NCBI RefSeq assembly: GCF_046348265.1
Contig: NZ_JAXMEO010000006.1
DNA from: Pelomonas sp937871895
GTDB taxonomy: Bacteria > Pseudomonadota > Gammaproteobacteria > Burkholderiales > Burkholderiaceae_C
Direction: 5' to 3' (one strand)
Length of the DNA stretch: 64,000 bases
Shown piece after piece: positions 29,540 through 37,912 of this stretch. The position numbers and the translations under genes are program-made. The notes beneath the pieces are model-generated. The model was not told where the DNA came from, did no database searches, and saw only the letters and a program-made list of their open reading frames with translations. Within the stretch, counting starts at the first letter, position 1, and each line of letters starts with the position of its first letter.

Positions 29540-30484
29540 ATGGTTGAGCGCGCTTCGTCTGAACACCCCGCCCTGAGCCGTTGGCAGATGTTGCAGGCGC
29601 TGGGGGACAGGCTGGAGCAGTTGCTGCTGGCGCCGGGCAGCACCGCAGATGGCTTTGTGCCCACGCTGGACAAGCTGACGCGAGAGCTGGACACGCTGAT
29701 GTTTCAGGACGTGGACCTGGCGGTGTTCGAGGTGGTGCGGATCGGCTCGGACAAGCTCTCGCGCTATGGGGCCTTGCACTCGCTGCACACGGCCTGCGTG
29801 GTGTGGCTGGTGGCGCGGCGCAAGGAGTGGGTGGACGGCAAGCGGCTGAACGCTTTGAAGGCCGCACTGACGATGAACATCGCGGTGACGGACCTGCAAA
29901 CCACGCTGGCCCTACAGAGCGGCCCGATGGAAGAGCTGCAGCGCCAGCGCATGCGCAACCACCCGCTGGACGGCATGCACATGCTCAAGGGCCTGGGGGT
30001 GGTCGACCAGGATTGGCTGGACGCCGTGGCCCAGCACCACGAGCAACCGGACGGGCAGGGCTACCCGCAGGGGCTGACCAAGGTGACGGAGCTGGCCGAC
30101 GTGCTGCGCACTTGCGATGTCTTCTGCGCCAAGATGAGCCCGCGTGTGGGGCGGCCCGCCATGTTGAGCCCCACGGCGGCGGTGTCGATCTTCAGGCAGC
30201 AGAGCGCGAACAAGTTCGGCGCGACGGTGGTGACGACGATTGGCGTCTTCCCACCCGGGGCGCTGGTGTCGCTGACCACTGGCGAGCAAGCCATCGTGAC
30301 CGAGCGCACCAAGGACCCGCTGCGGCCCATGGTGGCGCTGCTGACGGGCACCGATGGCGCGCCGCTGGACGAGCCCGTGGCTGCGCCCACTGGCAAGGAC
30401 GCCGGCCGCCCGGTGGCTGGGGCGGCCAAGGACGCGAGCCTGGCGGGCCTGTTCCCGACGACGGACGTGCTGCGCACGCGTTGA
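29540..30484 (+). CDS. HD-GYP-like protein with degenerate metal site
   Basis: A 314-residue cytoplasmic protein with an HD-GYP phosphodiesterase-type core at about 60-240. The GYP-loop motif is well kept: 'QHHEQPDGQGYPQGL' (H166, H167, E168, D171-P176). At the place of the metal-binding HDxGK motif the sequence is instead 'TMNIAVTDLQ' (M112, N113), and 'CDVFCAKMSPR' replaces the usual ADxxDAxxSxR. It is therefore unlikely to hydrolyse cyclic di-GMP normally and may be a binding protein. GGAG at 29529-29532 supports ATG 29540. The C-terminus is a low-complexity tail rich in Ala and Pro. It has no receiver or sensor domain. Confidence 0.85.
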   Translation: MVERASSEHPALSRWQMLQALGDRLEQLLLAPGSTADGFVPTLDKLTRELDTLMFQDVDLAVFEVVRIGSDKLSRYGALHSLHTACVVWLVARRKEWVDGKRLNALKAALTMNIAVTDLQTTLALQSGPMEELQRQRMRNHPLDGMHMLKGLGVVDQDWLDAVAQHHEQPDGQGYPQGLTKVTELADVLRTCDVFCAKMSPRVGRPAMLSPTAAVSIFRQQSANKFGATVVTTIGVFPPGALVSLTTGEQAIVTERTKDPLRPMVALLTGTDGAPLDEPVAAPTGKDAGRPVAGAAKDASLAGLFPTTDVLRTR

Positions 30485-30539
30485 GGGCGCTCATTCAGCA
30501 CTAGAGTCCCAGCCTTTGCGATTGCAAGGGTTCGGGGCC

Positions 30540-31538
30540 ATGCTTCATCACTTGACCAAGTTTGGGCGGCGCGCCTGTGGCGCCGTGGCTTGCGGGCTCT
30601 TCTTGCTGGGCTGTGCCTGGCCGGCCTCGGCCCAAGCGCCGCGCAAGCCGGGCGACTATCCGCTCACAGCGGACTCGCTGCCGCAGCCGGGCGTGCCGGC
30701 AGGCCGGCTGGAGGGGCCGTTCGAGTTCCGCAGCCAGGTGATTGCGGGCACGGTGCGGCGCTACTGGGTGTTTGTGCCGGCGCAGTACACGGGCGCGGTG
30801 CCGGCGCATGTGCTGGTCTTCCAGGACGGGCAGCGGGCCACCAACCCGACGGGCTCGCTGCGGGTGCCGCAGGTGCTGGAGAACCTGGTGCACAAGGGCG
30901 AGATCCCGGTGACGATTGGCATCTTCGTGACGCCGGGGAACAAGAGCGAGGCCTACCCGGACAACCTTGGCATGCGCAACCCCGACCATCGCGCCGAGGA
31001 GTACGACGCGCTCACCGACCGCTACGCGCGCTTCGTGATCGACGAGCTGCTGCCCGAGGTGGGCAAGCGCTACAAGTTGAGCACCGACCCGACCGAGCGC
31101 GCCATTGGCGGCACCAGCAGCGGGGCGATTGCGGCCTTCACGGTGGCGTGGCAGCGGCCGGACGCGTTCAGGAACGTGATCAGCATGATCGGCAGCTACA
31201 CGTCCATTGGCTACCGGCCGGCCACCGCCACGGAGCCGATGCAGCCGGGCGGTGACCTCTACCCGACGCTGATCCGCAAGGGCCCGATCAAGCCGCTGCG
31301 CATCTTTTTGCAGGATGGCTCCAACGACCTGGATAACGAGCACGGCCATTGGTTCCTGGCCAACCAGCAGATGCTGGCGGCGCTGAACTACGCCAACAGC
31401 AATGCCGACAAGCTCAAAGCCCCCGGGCCGCGCTACGAGGTGCTGCACGTGTGGGGTGACGGCGCGCACTCGGACCAGCATGGCGGCGCGCTGCTGCCCG
31501 ACATCCTGCGCTGGCTGTGGCCGGTGCCGAGGCGCTGA
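30540..31538 (+). CDS. Secreted esterase of the enterochelin esterase/esterase D family
   Basis: A 332-residue exported alpha/beta hydrolase (putative esterase family, PF00756-like). The N-terminus is a signal peptide ending 'CAWPASAQA' (about residue 32). The core shows 'YWVFVPAQYTGAVPAHVLVFQDGQ', the nucleophile Ser in 'AIGGTSSGAIAAFTVAW' and the closing His in 'WGDGAHSDQHGG'. Substrates of this group range from siderophore esters to sugar acetyl and feruloyl esters; nothing nearby decides. It stands alone between the HD-GYP-like gene and the ABC importer. Confidence 0.85.
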   Translation: MLHHLTKFGRRACGAVACGLFLLGCAWPASAQAPRKPGDYPLTADSLPQPGVPAGRLEGPFEFRSQVIAGTVRRYWVFVPAQYTGAVPAHVLVFQDGQRATNPTGSLRVPQVLENLVHKGEIPVTIGIFVTPGNKSEAYPDNLGMRNPDHRAEEYDALTDRYARFVIDELLPEVGKRYKLSTDPTERAIGGTSSGAIAAFTVAWQRPDAFRNVISMIGSYTSIGYRPATATEPMQPGGDLYPTLIRKGPIKPLRIFLQDGSNDLDNEHGHWFLANQQMLAALNYANSNADKLKAPGPRYEVLHVWGDGAHSDQHGGALLPDILRWLWPVPRR

Positions 31539-31632
31539 TTGGGGTTTTCCGCTGGGCGGCGGAGAAGCTCGGCGTCAGCGCCAGCCGATAGAGTGCGGCG
31601 CTCTGGCCCCTATCTCCCTGAGGACACGCCCC

Positions 31633-32802
31633 ATGAAGAAAGCCCTGCTCTGCGCCGCCGTGGCGCTTGCTGCCGCCGCGCTGCCGGCCACTGCTGCCGA
31701 CAAGGTCAAGGTTGGCCTGTTGACCACGCTCTCGGGCCCCGGCGCCGGGCTGGGCGTGGACATCCGCGACGGCTTTGCGCTCGGGCTCAAGCACGCGGGC
31801 GGCAAGTTCGGGCCGTTGTCGGTGGAGCTGATCACCGCCGACGACCAGCAGAACCCCGAGACCACCAAGCAGGCGACGGACCGCTTCATCAAGCGCGACA
31901 AGATTGACCTGATGACGGGCATCGTGTTCTCGAACCTGATGCTGGCCGTGGGGCCGACGATCTTCGACGCCAAGCTGCCCTACGTCAGCGCCAACGCCGG
32001 CCCCTCGCAGTACGCGGGCGAGCAGTGCAACCCGTACTTCTTCAACGTGGCCTGGCAGAACGACAACCTGCACGAGGCCGTGGGCAAGGTGGTGACGGAC
32101 AAGGGCTTCAAGAAGCTGGTGGTGCTGGCGCCCAACTACCCGGCGGGCAAGGACGCGATCGCCGGCTTCAAGCGCTACTACAAGGGCGTGGTGGCCGATG
32201 AGATCTACACCAAGCTCGGCCAGCTGGACTACGCGGCCGAGCTGGCCCAGGCCCGCGCGGCCAAGCCGGACGCGATGTACATCTTCCTGCCCGGCGGCAT
32301 GGGCATCAACTTCATCAAGCAGTTCGTGGGCGCCGGGCTGTCGCGCGACATCACGCTCTTTGGCCCCGGCTTCTCGGCCGACGAGGACGTGATCAAGGCC
32401 GTGGGCGAGCCCATGCTCGGCATGTTCAACAGCTCGCACTGGGCGCACGACATGGACAACGCGGCCAACAAGAAGTTTGTGGCCGACTTCCTGAAGGACT
32501 ATGGCCGCCTGCCTTCGCTCTACGCCAGCCAGGGCTATGACGCCGCGCAACTGATGGCCGCCGCCGTGCGCGACGTGAAGGGCCAGATCGAAAACAAGGA
32601 AGCGCTGCTGAAAGCCATCAAGGCGGCCAAGTTCAACTCGGTGCGCGGGCCCTTCAAGTTCAACCACAACCAATACCCGGTGCAGGACTACTACCTGCGC
32701 GTGATCACCAAGAACGCCGAAGGCCGCGTCACCAACCGCACGCTGGGCAAGATCTTCAGCGACCACGCGGACGCCTACGCGGCGTCTTGCAAGATGAAGT
32801 GA
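31633..32802 (+). CDS. ABC transporter substrate-binding protein, branched-chain amino acid type
   Basis: A 389-residue periplasmic receptor (Peripla_BP_6, LivK-like) with a signal peptide (MKKALLCAAVALAAAALPATAA). Typical segments are 'KVKVGLLTTLSGPGAGLGVDIRDGFALGLKHAGGK' at the start, 'ITADDQQNPETTKQATDRFI', and 'LYASQGYDAAQLMAAAV'. It leads a five-gene importer cassette followed by glutaryl-CoA dehydrogenase, which suggests that the ligand is a dicarboxylate or an aromatic-derived acid rather than leucine. That is inferred from context only. Confidence 0.92.
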   Translation: MKKALLCAAVALAAAALPATAADKVKVGLLTTLSGPGAGLGVDIRDGFALGLKHAGGKFGPLSVELITADDQQNPETTKQATDRFIKRDKIDLMTGIVFSNLMLAVGPTIFDAKLPYVSANAGPSQYAGEQCNPYFFNVAWQNDNLHEAVGKVVTDKGFKKLVVLAPNYPAGKDAIAGFKRYYKGVVADEIYTKLGQLDYAAELAQARAAKPDAMYIFLPGGMGINFIKQFVGAGLSRDITLFGPGFSADEDVIKAVGEPMLGMFNSSHWAHDMDNAANKKFVADFLKDYGRLPSLYASQGYDAAQLMAAAVRDVKGQIENKEALLKAIKAAKFNSVRGPFKFNHNQYPVQDYYLRVITKNAEGRVTNRTLGKIFSDHADAYAASCKMK

Positions 32803-32813
32803 TCTAGACAGCC

Positions 32814-33734
32814 TTGGACTGGATCCTCGTCACCGAGCAGCTGCTGAACGGGCTGCAGTTCGGGCTGATGCTCTTCCTGCTGGCGGCGGGCCTGACGCTG
32901 GTGTTCGGGATCATGGACATGATCAACCTGGCCCACGGCTCGCTCTACATGGTGGGCGCCTATCTGGCGGCCAGTGCTGCGCAGGCGAGCGGCTCCTTCA
33001 CCGTGGGCGTGCTGGCCTCGCTGGCCGGGACGGCGGTGCTGGGCATGGGGCTGGAGGTCACGCTGCTGCGGCGGCTCTACGAACGTGACCACCTGAGCCA
33101 GGTGCTGGCCACCTTTGCCTTGATCCTGATGGCCAATGAAGGCGTGCGCATGGTCTGGGGCGAGCAGCCGCTGATGCTGAACACGCCGGCCGCGCTGTCG
33201 GGCCCCGTGGAGCTGCTGCCGGGCTTGTTCTATCCGGCCTACCGGCTCTTGATCATTGGCGTGGGGCTGGCCGTGGCGGGGCTGCTCTTCGTGCTGGTCA
33301 CGCGCACGCGCATTGGCATGTGGGTGAGGGCGGGGGCCTCCAACCGCGCGATGGCGCTGGCCATGGGCGTGCCGATTGGGCGTCTCTTCACCGGCGTCTT
33401 CGGCTTTGGCGCCTTGCTTTGCGCGTTGGCGGGCAGCTTGCTCGGGCCGCTGCTGGCGGTGCAGGTGGGCATGGGCGAAAGCATCCTGATCCTGGCCTTT
33501 GTGGTGATCGTGATCGGCGGCATCGGCTCCATCCGCGGGGCCTTGGTGGGTGCGCTGCTGGTGGGCGTGGTGGACACGGCCAGCCGCACGCTGTTGCCGG
33601 CGCTGCTGCGCCAGGTGCTGGCGCCGGAAGCCGCGTCCAGCGTCGGGCCGGCCCTCGCGGGCCTGCTGACCTATGTGCTGATGGCGGCGGTGCTGTTCTT
33701 CAAGCCGCAGGGCCTCTTCCCGGCGCGCGGATGA
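32814..33734 (+). CDS. livH: ABC permease, LivH type
   Basis: A 306-residue inner-membrane permease with about eight hydrophobic segments and the family region 'FGIMDMINLAHGSLYMVGAYLA' near the start and 'GGIGSIRGALVGALLVG' near the end. It begins with TTG at 32814, 11 bases after the previous stop; the N-terminus 'MDWILVTEQLLNGLQFGLMLFLLAAGLTLVFG' is the expected one, and no ATG fits better. It forms the membrane channel with the LivM partner. Stop overlaps the next start (ATGA). Confidence 0.92.
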   Translation: MDWILVTEQLLNGLQFGLMLFLLAAGLTLVFGIMDMINLAHGSLYMVGAYLAASAAQASGSFTVGVLASLAGTAVLGMGLEVTLLRRLYERDHLSQVLATFALILMANEGVRMVWGEQPLMLNTPAALSGPVELLPGLFYPAYRLLIIGVGLAVAGLLFVLVTRTRIGMWVRAGASNRAMALAMGVPIGRLFTGVFGFGALLCALAGSLLGPLLAVQVGMGESILILAFVVIVIGGIGSIRGALVGALLVGVVDTASRTLLPALLRQVLAPEAASSVGPALAGLLTYVLMAAVLFFKPQGLFPARG

Positions 33735-34687
33735 GCGAGAGGCCGATTTCGCTGCACCACGCCGGCCCGGGGCGCTGGGGCTGGGCGCTGCTGGCGCTGG
33801 CGGCGGCCTTGCCAGCGCTGCTGGCGGCCACGGGGCTGGAGTTCTACACCGGCGTGCTCACGCGTGTGCTGGTGCTGGCCATCGCCGCCAGCAGCCTCAA
33901 CCTGGTGCTGGGCTTTGGCGGGCTGGTGTCGTTTGGGCACGCGGCCTTCGTGGGCCTGGGGGCCTACACGGTAGCGATCGCGGCAGATGCCGGGCTCACG
34001 TCCGCCTGGCTTGCCTGGCCGCTGGCCATCGGCGTGAGCAGCCTCGCGGCTGCCCTCGTGGGTGCCATCAGCCTGCGCACGCGGGGCGTGTACTTCATCA
34101 TGATCACGCTGGCCTTTGCGCAGATGTTTTACTTCCTGGCCGTGTCGCTGCGGGCCTATGGCGGGGACGACGGGCTGCCGCTGGCGGCGCGCTCTACGCT
34201 GGGCTGGGGGCTGGACCTCAAAGACGACAACCACCTCTACGCCGTGGCACTGGCGCTGCTGGTGGCCGTGCTGGCCGGGCTGCGCGCGCTATTGAACAGC
34301 CGCTTTGGCTGGCTGCTGCAGGGCAGCCGCGAGAACGAGACCCGCATGGCCGCGCTGGGCAGCCCGGTCGCGCGGGTGCAGTGGGGGGCTTTCGTGATCG
34401 CAGGGGGCATTGCCGGGTTGGCTGGCGCCTTGCTGGCCAATCTCAATGGCCTCGTTACGCCGCACATGCTGCACTGGAGCCAGTCGGGGCAGCTGTTGGT
34501 GATGGTCATCCTCGGCGGCACGGGCTCGCTCTGGGGTGGGCTGATCGGCGCGGCGGTGCTGCTGGGGCTGGAGGAGGGCCTGGCCAGCTTCACGCTGCAC
34601 GGCCACCTGCTGCTGGGGGCCATCCTGTTGGCCGTGGTGCTGTGGGCGCCGCGCGGCATTGCGGGCTGGAGGCGCCGTCATGGCTGA
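33731..34687 (+). CDS. livM: ABC permease, LivM type
   Basis: A 318-residue inner-membrane permease with about nine hydrophobic segments. 'LNLVLGFGGLVSFGHAAFVGLGAY' and 'SRENETRMAALG' followed by 'GTGSLWGGLIGAAVLL' are characteristic. Its ATG overlaps the livH stop, and its end overlaps the livG start, so all importer genes should be co-translated. Confidence 0.92.
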   Translation: MSERPISLHHAGPGRWGWALLALAAALPALLAATGLEFYTGVLTRVLVLAIAASSLNLVLGFGGLVSFGHAAFVGLGAYTVAIAADAGLTSAWLAWPLAIGVSSLAAALVGAISLRTRGVYFIMITLAFAQMFYFLAVSLRAYGGDDGLPLAARSTLGWGLDLKDDNHLYAVALALLVAVLAGLRALLNSRFGWLLQGSRENETRMAALGSPVARVQWGAFVIAGGIAGLAGALLANLNGLVTPHMLHWSQSGQLLVMVILGGTGSLWGGLIGAAVLLGLEEGLASFTLHGHLLLGAILLAVVLWAPRGIAGWRRRHG

Positions 34688-35434
34688 GCCCTTGCTGCGC
34701 GTGGAGGGCCTGGTCAAGCGCTTTGGCGCGCTGGCCGCAACGGATGGCGCGAGCTTTGAGGTGCAGCCGGGCGAGCTGCATGCCTTGATCGGGCCCAATG
34801 GCGCGGGCAAGACGACGCTGATCCATCAGATCTCGGGCGCGCTGCGGCCGGATGCCGGGCGGATCGAGTTTGCAGGCCAGGACCTGAGCCACACCGGCAT
34901 GGCCGCGCGGGTGCGGGCGGGGTTGGTGCGGTCCTACCAGATCACCAGCGTCTTCAAGCGCCTGAGTACGCTGGACAACCTGTGCCTTGCGATGCAAGCC
35001 CGGCGGCCTGGCGTGGCCTTTTGGCGCGCCGCGGCGAGCGATGGTGCCGCGCGCGATGAAGCCATGGCCCTGCTGGGTCGCGTTGGCCTGGCCGCGCGGG
35101 CTGAACAGGCGGCGGGCAGCCTGGCTCATGGCGAGCAGCGCCAGTTGGAGCTGGGCCTGGCCTTGGCCGCCCGCCCGCGCTTGCTGCTGCTGGACGAGCC
35201 ACTGGCCGGCATGGGGTCCGAGGAATCGGCCCGCATGGTGGAGCTGCTGCAGGCCCTGCGGCACGAGACGACGCTGCTGCTGGTCGAGCACGACATGGAC
35301 GCCGTCTTCCGCCTCGCGGACCGCATCACCACCCTGGTGGCCGGCCGCGTGATTGCCAGCGACACACCGGACGCCATCCGCGCGCATCCCGAGGTGCTGA
35401 AGGCCTATTTGGGGGATGAGCTGGAGGCCCTGCC

Positions 35435-35438
<4 letters not shown>
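34680..35438 (+). CDS. livG: ABC ATP-binding protein, LivG type
   Basis: A 252-residue ATPase of the importer. ATG 34680 is used, preceded by GGAGG at 34669-34673, inside the end of livM. Walker A is 'GPNGAGKTT', the signature is 'LAHGEQRQLEL', Walker B is 'LLLLDEPLAGM' and the H-loop is 'VEHDMDAVF'. The signature has LAHG in place of LSGG/LSYG. The C-terminal 'AHPEVLKAYLGDE' is the usual LivG ending. Confidence 0.93.
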
Positions 35439-36142
<704 letters not shown>

Positions 36143-36165
36143 GCGCTTCAGTCGTGGAGGCGCCG

Positions 36166-37344
36166 ATGGCCACCAAAGCTAGTTTTCAGTGGGACGACCC
36201 GCTGCTGCTGAACGAGCAGCTCAGCGAGGACGAGCGCATGGTGCGCGAGGCAGCGGCGGTCTACTGCCGCGAGCGCTTGCAGCCCCGCGTGCTGGAGGCC
36301 TTCCGGCATGAGAAGACCGATGTGTCCATCTTCCGGGAGATGGGCGCGCTGGGTCTGCTGGGGCCAACGATCCCGGCGGCCTACGGTGGGGCAGGGCTCA
36401 ACCACGTGAGCTACGGCCTGATCGCCCGCGAGGTGGAGCGCATCGACTCGGGCTACCGCTCGATGATGAGCGTGCAGTCCTCGCTGGTGATGCTGCCGAT
36501 CTTCGAGTTCGGGACCGAAGCGCAGCGGCAGAAGTACTTGCCCAAGCTGGCCAGCGGCGAGTGGATCGGCTGCTTTGGGCTGACCGAGCCCGACCATGGC
36601 TCGGACCCGGGCTCGATGGTGACGCGAGCGCGCGCGGTGCCGGGCGGCTTTGAGCTGACCGGCGCCAAGATGTGGATCACCAATGCGCCGATTGCCGATG
36701 TGTTCGTGGTCTGGGCCAAGGACGATGGCGGGGTGATCCGCGGCTTTGTGCTGGAGAAGGGCTGGGCGGGGCTCTCGGCGCCCGTCATCCATGGCAAGGT
36801 GGGCTTGCGCGCGTCCATCACCGGTGAGATCGTGCTGGACAAAGTCTTCTGCCCGGCGGAGAACGCCTTCCCGGAAGTGGGTGGGCTCAAGGGGCCGTTC
36901 ACCTGCCTCAACTCGGCCCGCTATGGCATTGCCTGGGGGGCGCTCGGCGCCGCCGAGAGCTGCTGGCACACGGCGCGCCAGTACGTGCTGGACCGCCGCC
37001 AGTTTGGCAAGCCGCTGGCAGCCAACCAACTGGTGCAAAAGAAATTGGCCGACATGCAGACCGAGATCACGCTGGGGCTGCAAGGCTGCCTGCGCCTGGG
37101 CCGCATGAAGGATGAGGGCACGGCGGCCGTCGAGATCACGTCGATCATGAAGCGCAACTCCTGCGGCAAGGCGCTGGAGATTGCCCGCACGGCGCGCGAC
37201 ATGCTGGGTGGCAATGGCATCAGCGACGAGTTCGGGATTGCGCGGCATCTCGTCAACCTCGAAGTCGTGAACACTTACGAGGGGACGCATGACATCCATG
37301 CCTTGATCCTGGGCCGGGCGCAGACCGGCATTGCTGCCTTTTGA
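36166..37344 (+). CDS. gcdH: Glutaryl-CoA dehydrogenase
   Basis: A 392-residue flavin acyl-CoA dehydrogenase that converts glutaryl-CoA to crotonyl-CoA and CO2, in lysine, tryptophan and benzoyl-CoA degradation. GCDH-specific features are 'GYRSMMSVQSSLVM' and the C-terminal 'NTYEGTHDIHALILG' with catalytic base E372. The FAD-contact regions 'CFGLTEPDHGSDPGSM' and 'WITNAPIADVFVVWAK' are present. ATG 36166 follows GTGGAGG. It lies 23 bases after livF, so it is likely to be in the importer operon, linking uptake of a C5 dicarboxylate or precursor to its oxidation. Confidence 0.93.
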   Translation: MATKASFQWDDPLLLNEQLSEDERMVREAAAVYCRERLQPRVLEAFRHEKTDVSIFREMGALGLLGPTIPAAYGGAGLNHVSYGLIAREVERIDSGYRSMMSVQSSLVMLPIFEFGTEAQRQKYLPKLASGEWIGCFGLTEPDHGSDPGSMVTRARAVPGGFELTGAKMWITNAPIADVFVVWAKDDGGVIRGFVLEKGWAGLSAPVIHGKVGLRASITGEIVLDKVFCPAENAFPEVGGLKGPFTCLNSARYGIAWGALGAAESCWHTARQYVLDRRQFGKPLAANQLVQKKLADMQTEITLGLQGCLRLGRMKDEGTAAVEITSIMKRNSCGKALEIARTARDMLGGNGISDEFGIARHLVNLEVVNTYEGTHDIHALILGRAQTGIAAF

Positions 37345-37360
37345 TGAAAGAGCCATCGCT

Positions 37361-37825
37361 ATGAAACGACGTCACGCCTTGCTGGCGACCACCCTGCCCG
37401 GAGCCGCTCTGGCAGCTTCCACACCCGCGCCAGCCTGGCTCAGTACCGAAGAGCAAGCCCGGCGCAAGGCCGACGTGACCGCTACCGAGACGGCCTTTGC
37501 GGCCAGCATGGCGGCACGCGACCCCAAGGCCTTTCAGAGCTTTTTGGCGCCCGACACGGTGTTTGGCATGGGTCGCAACCCGGCCATGGGCATCGAGGCG
37601 GTGATGAAGGTCTGGCTGCCGTTCTTCGAGGGCGCCAAGGCGCCGTTCAGCTGGAAGCCCGACTTCGTGATGCTGGCGCCAACGGGCGAATTGGCTTACA
37701 GCAGCGGGCCGGTGTTCAACCCCGAGGGCAAGCTCATCAATCGCTTCCACTCGACCTGGCGGCGCAAGGCGGCAGGGGGCTGGGAGATCGTGTTCGACCA
37801 GGGCGAGGCGGTCTGCGGCGCCTGA
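37361..37825 (+). CDS. Exported SnoaL-like (NTF2-fold) protein
   Basis: A 154-residue protein with a signal peptide from ATG 37361 (MKRRHALLATTLPGAALAAS) and an NTF2-like cone domain of the DUF4440/SnoaL type: 'VTATETAFAASMAARDPKAFQSFLAPDTVFG' then 'FHSTWRRKAAGGWEIVFDQGE'. Such domains may bind or isomerise small molecules or be non-enzymatic. It is 16 bases after gcdH and probably ends that operon, just before a bidirectional terminator. No catalytic residues can be assigned. Confidence 0.8.
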   Translation: MKRRHALLATTLPGAALAASTPAPAWLSTEEQARRKADVTATETAFAASMAARDPKAFQSFLAPDTVFGMGRNPAMGIEAVMKVWLPFFEGAKAPFSWKPDFVMLAPTGELAYSSGPVFNPEGKLINRFHSTWRRKAAGGWEIVFDQGEAVCGA

Positions 37826-37847
37826 GCCTCGCGCGACTGCCATAGAA

Positions 37848-37871
37848 AAAGGCCTCCCGAGGGAGGCCTTT
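37848..37871. terminator. Bidirectional rho-independent terminator
   Basis: AAAGGCCTCCC (37848-37858) pairs with GGGAGGCCTTT (37861-37871). On the plus strand it ends the gcdH operon; on the minus strand the A run at 37846-37850 becomes a T run and ends the TonB receptor gene. Confidence 0.88.
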
Positions 37872-37912
37872 GTCATTGCAACCAAACGGGGCTTGTGGCC
37901 CCGTGGCGGCGA

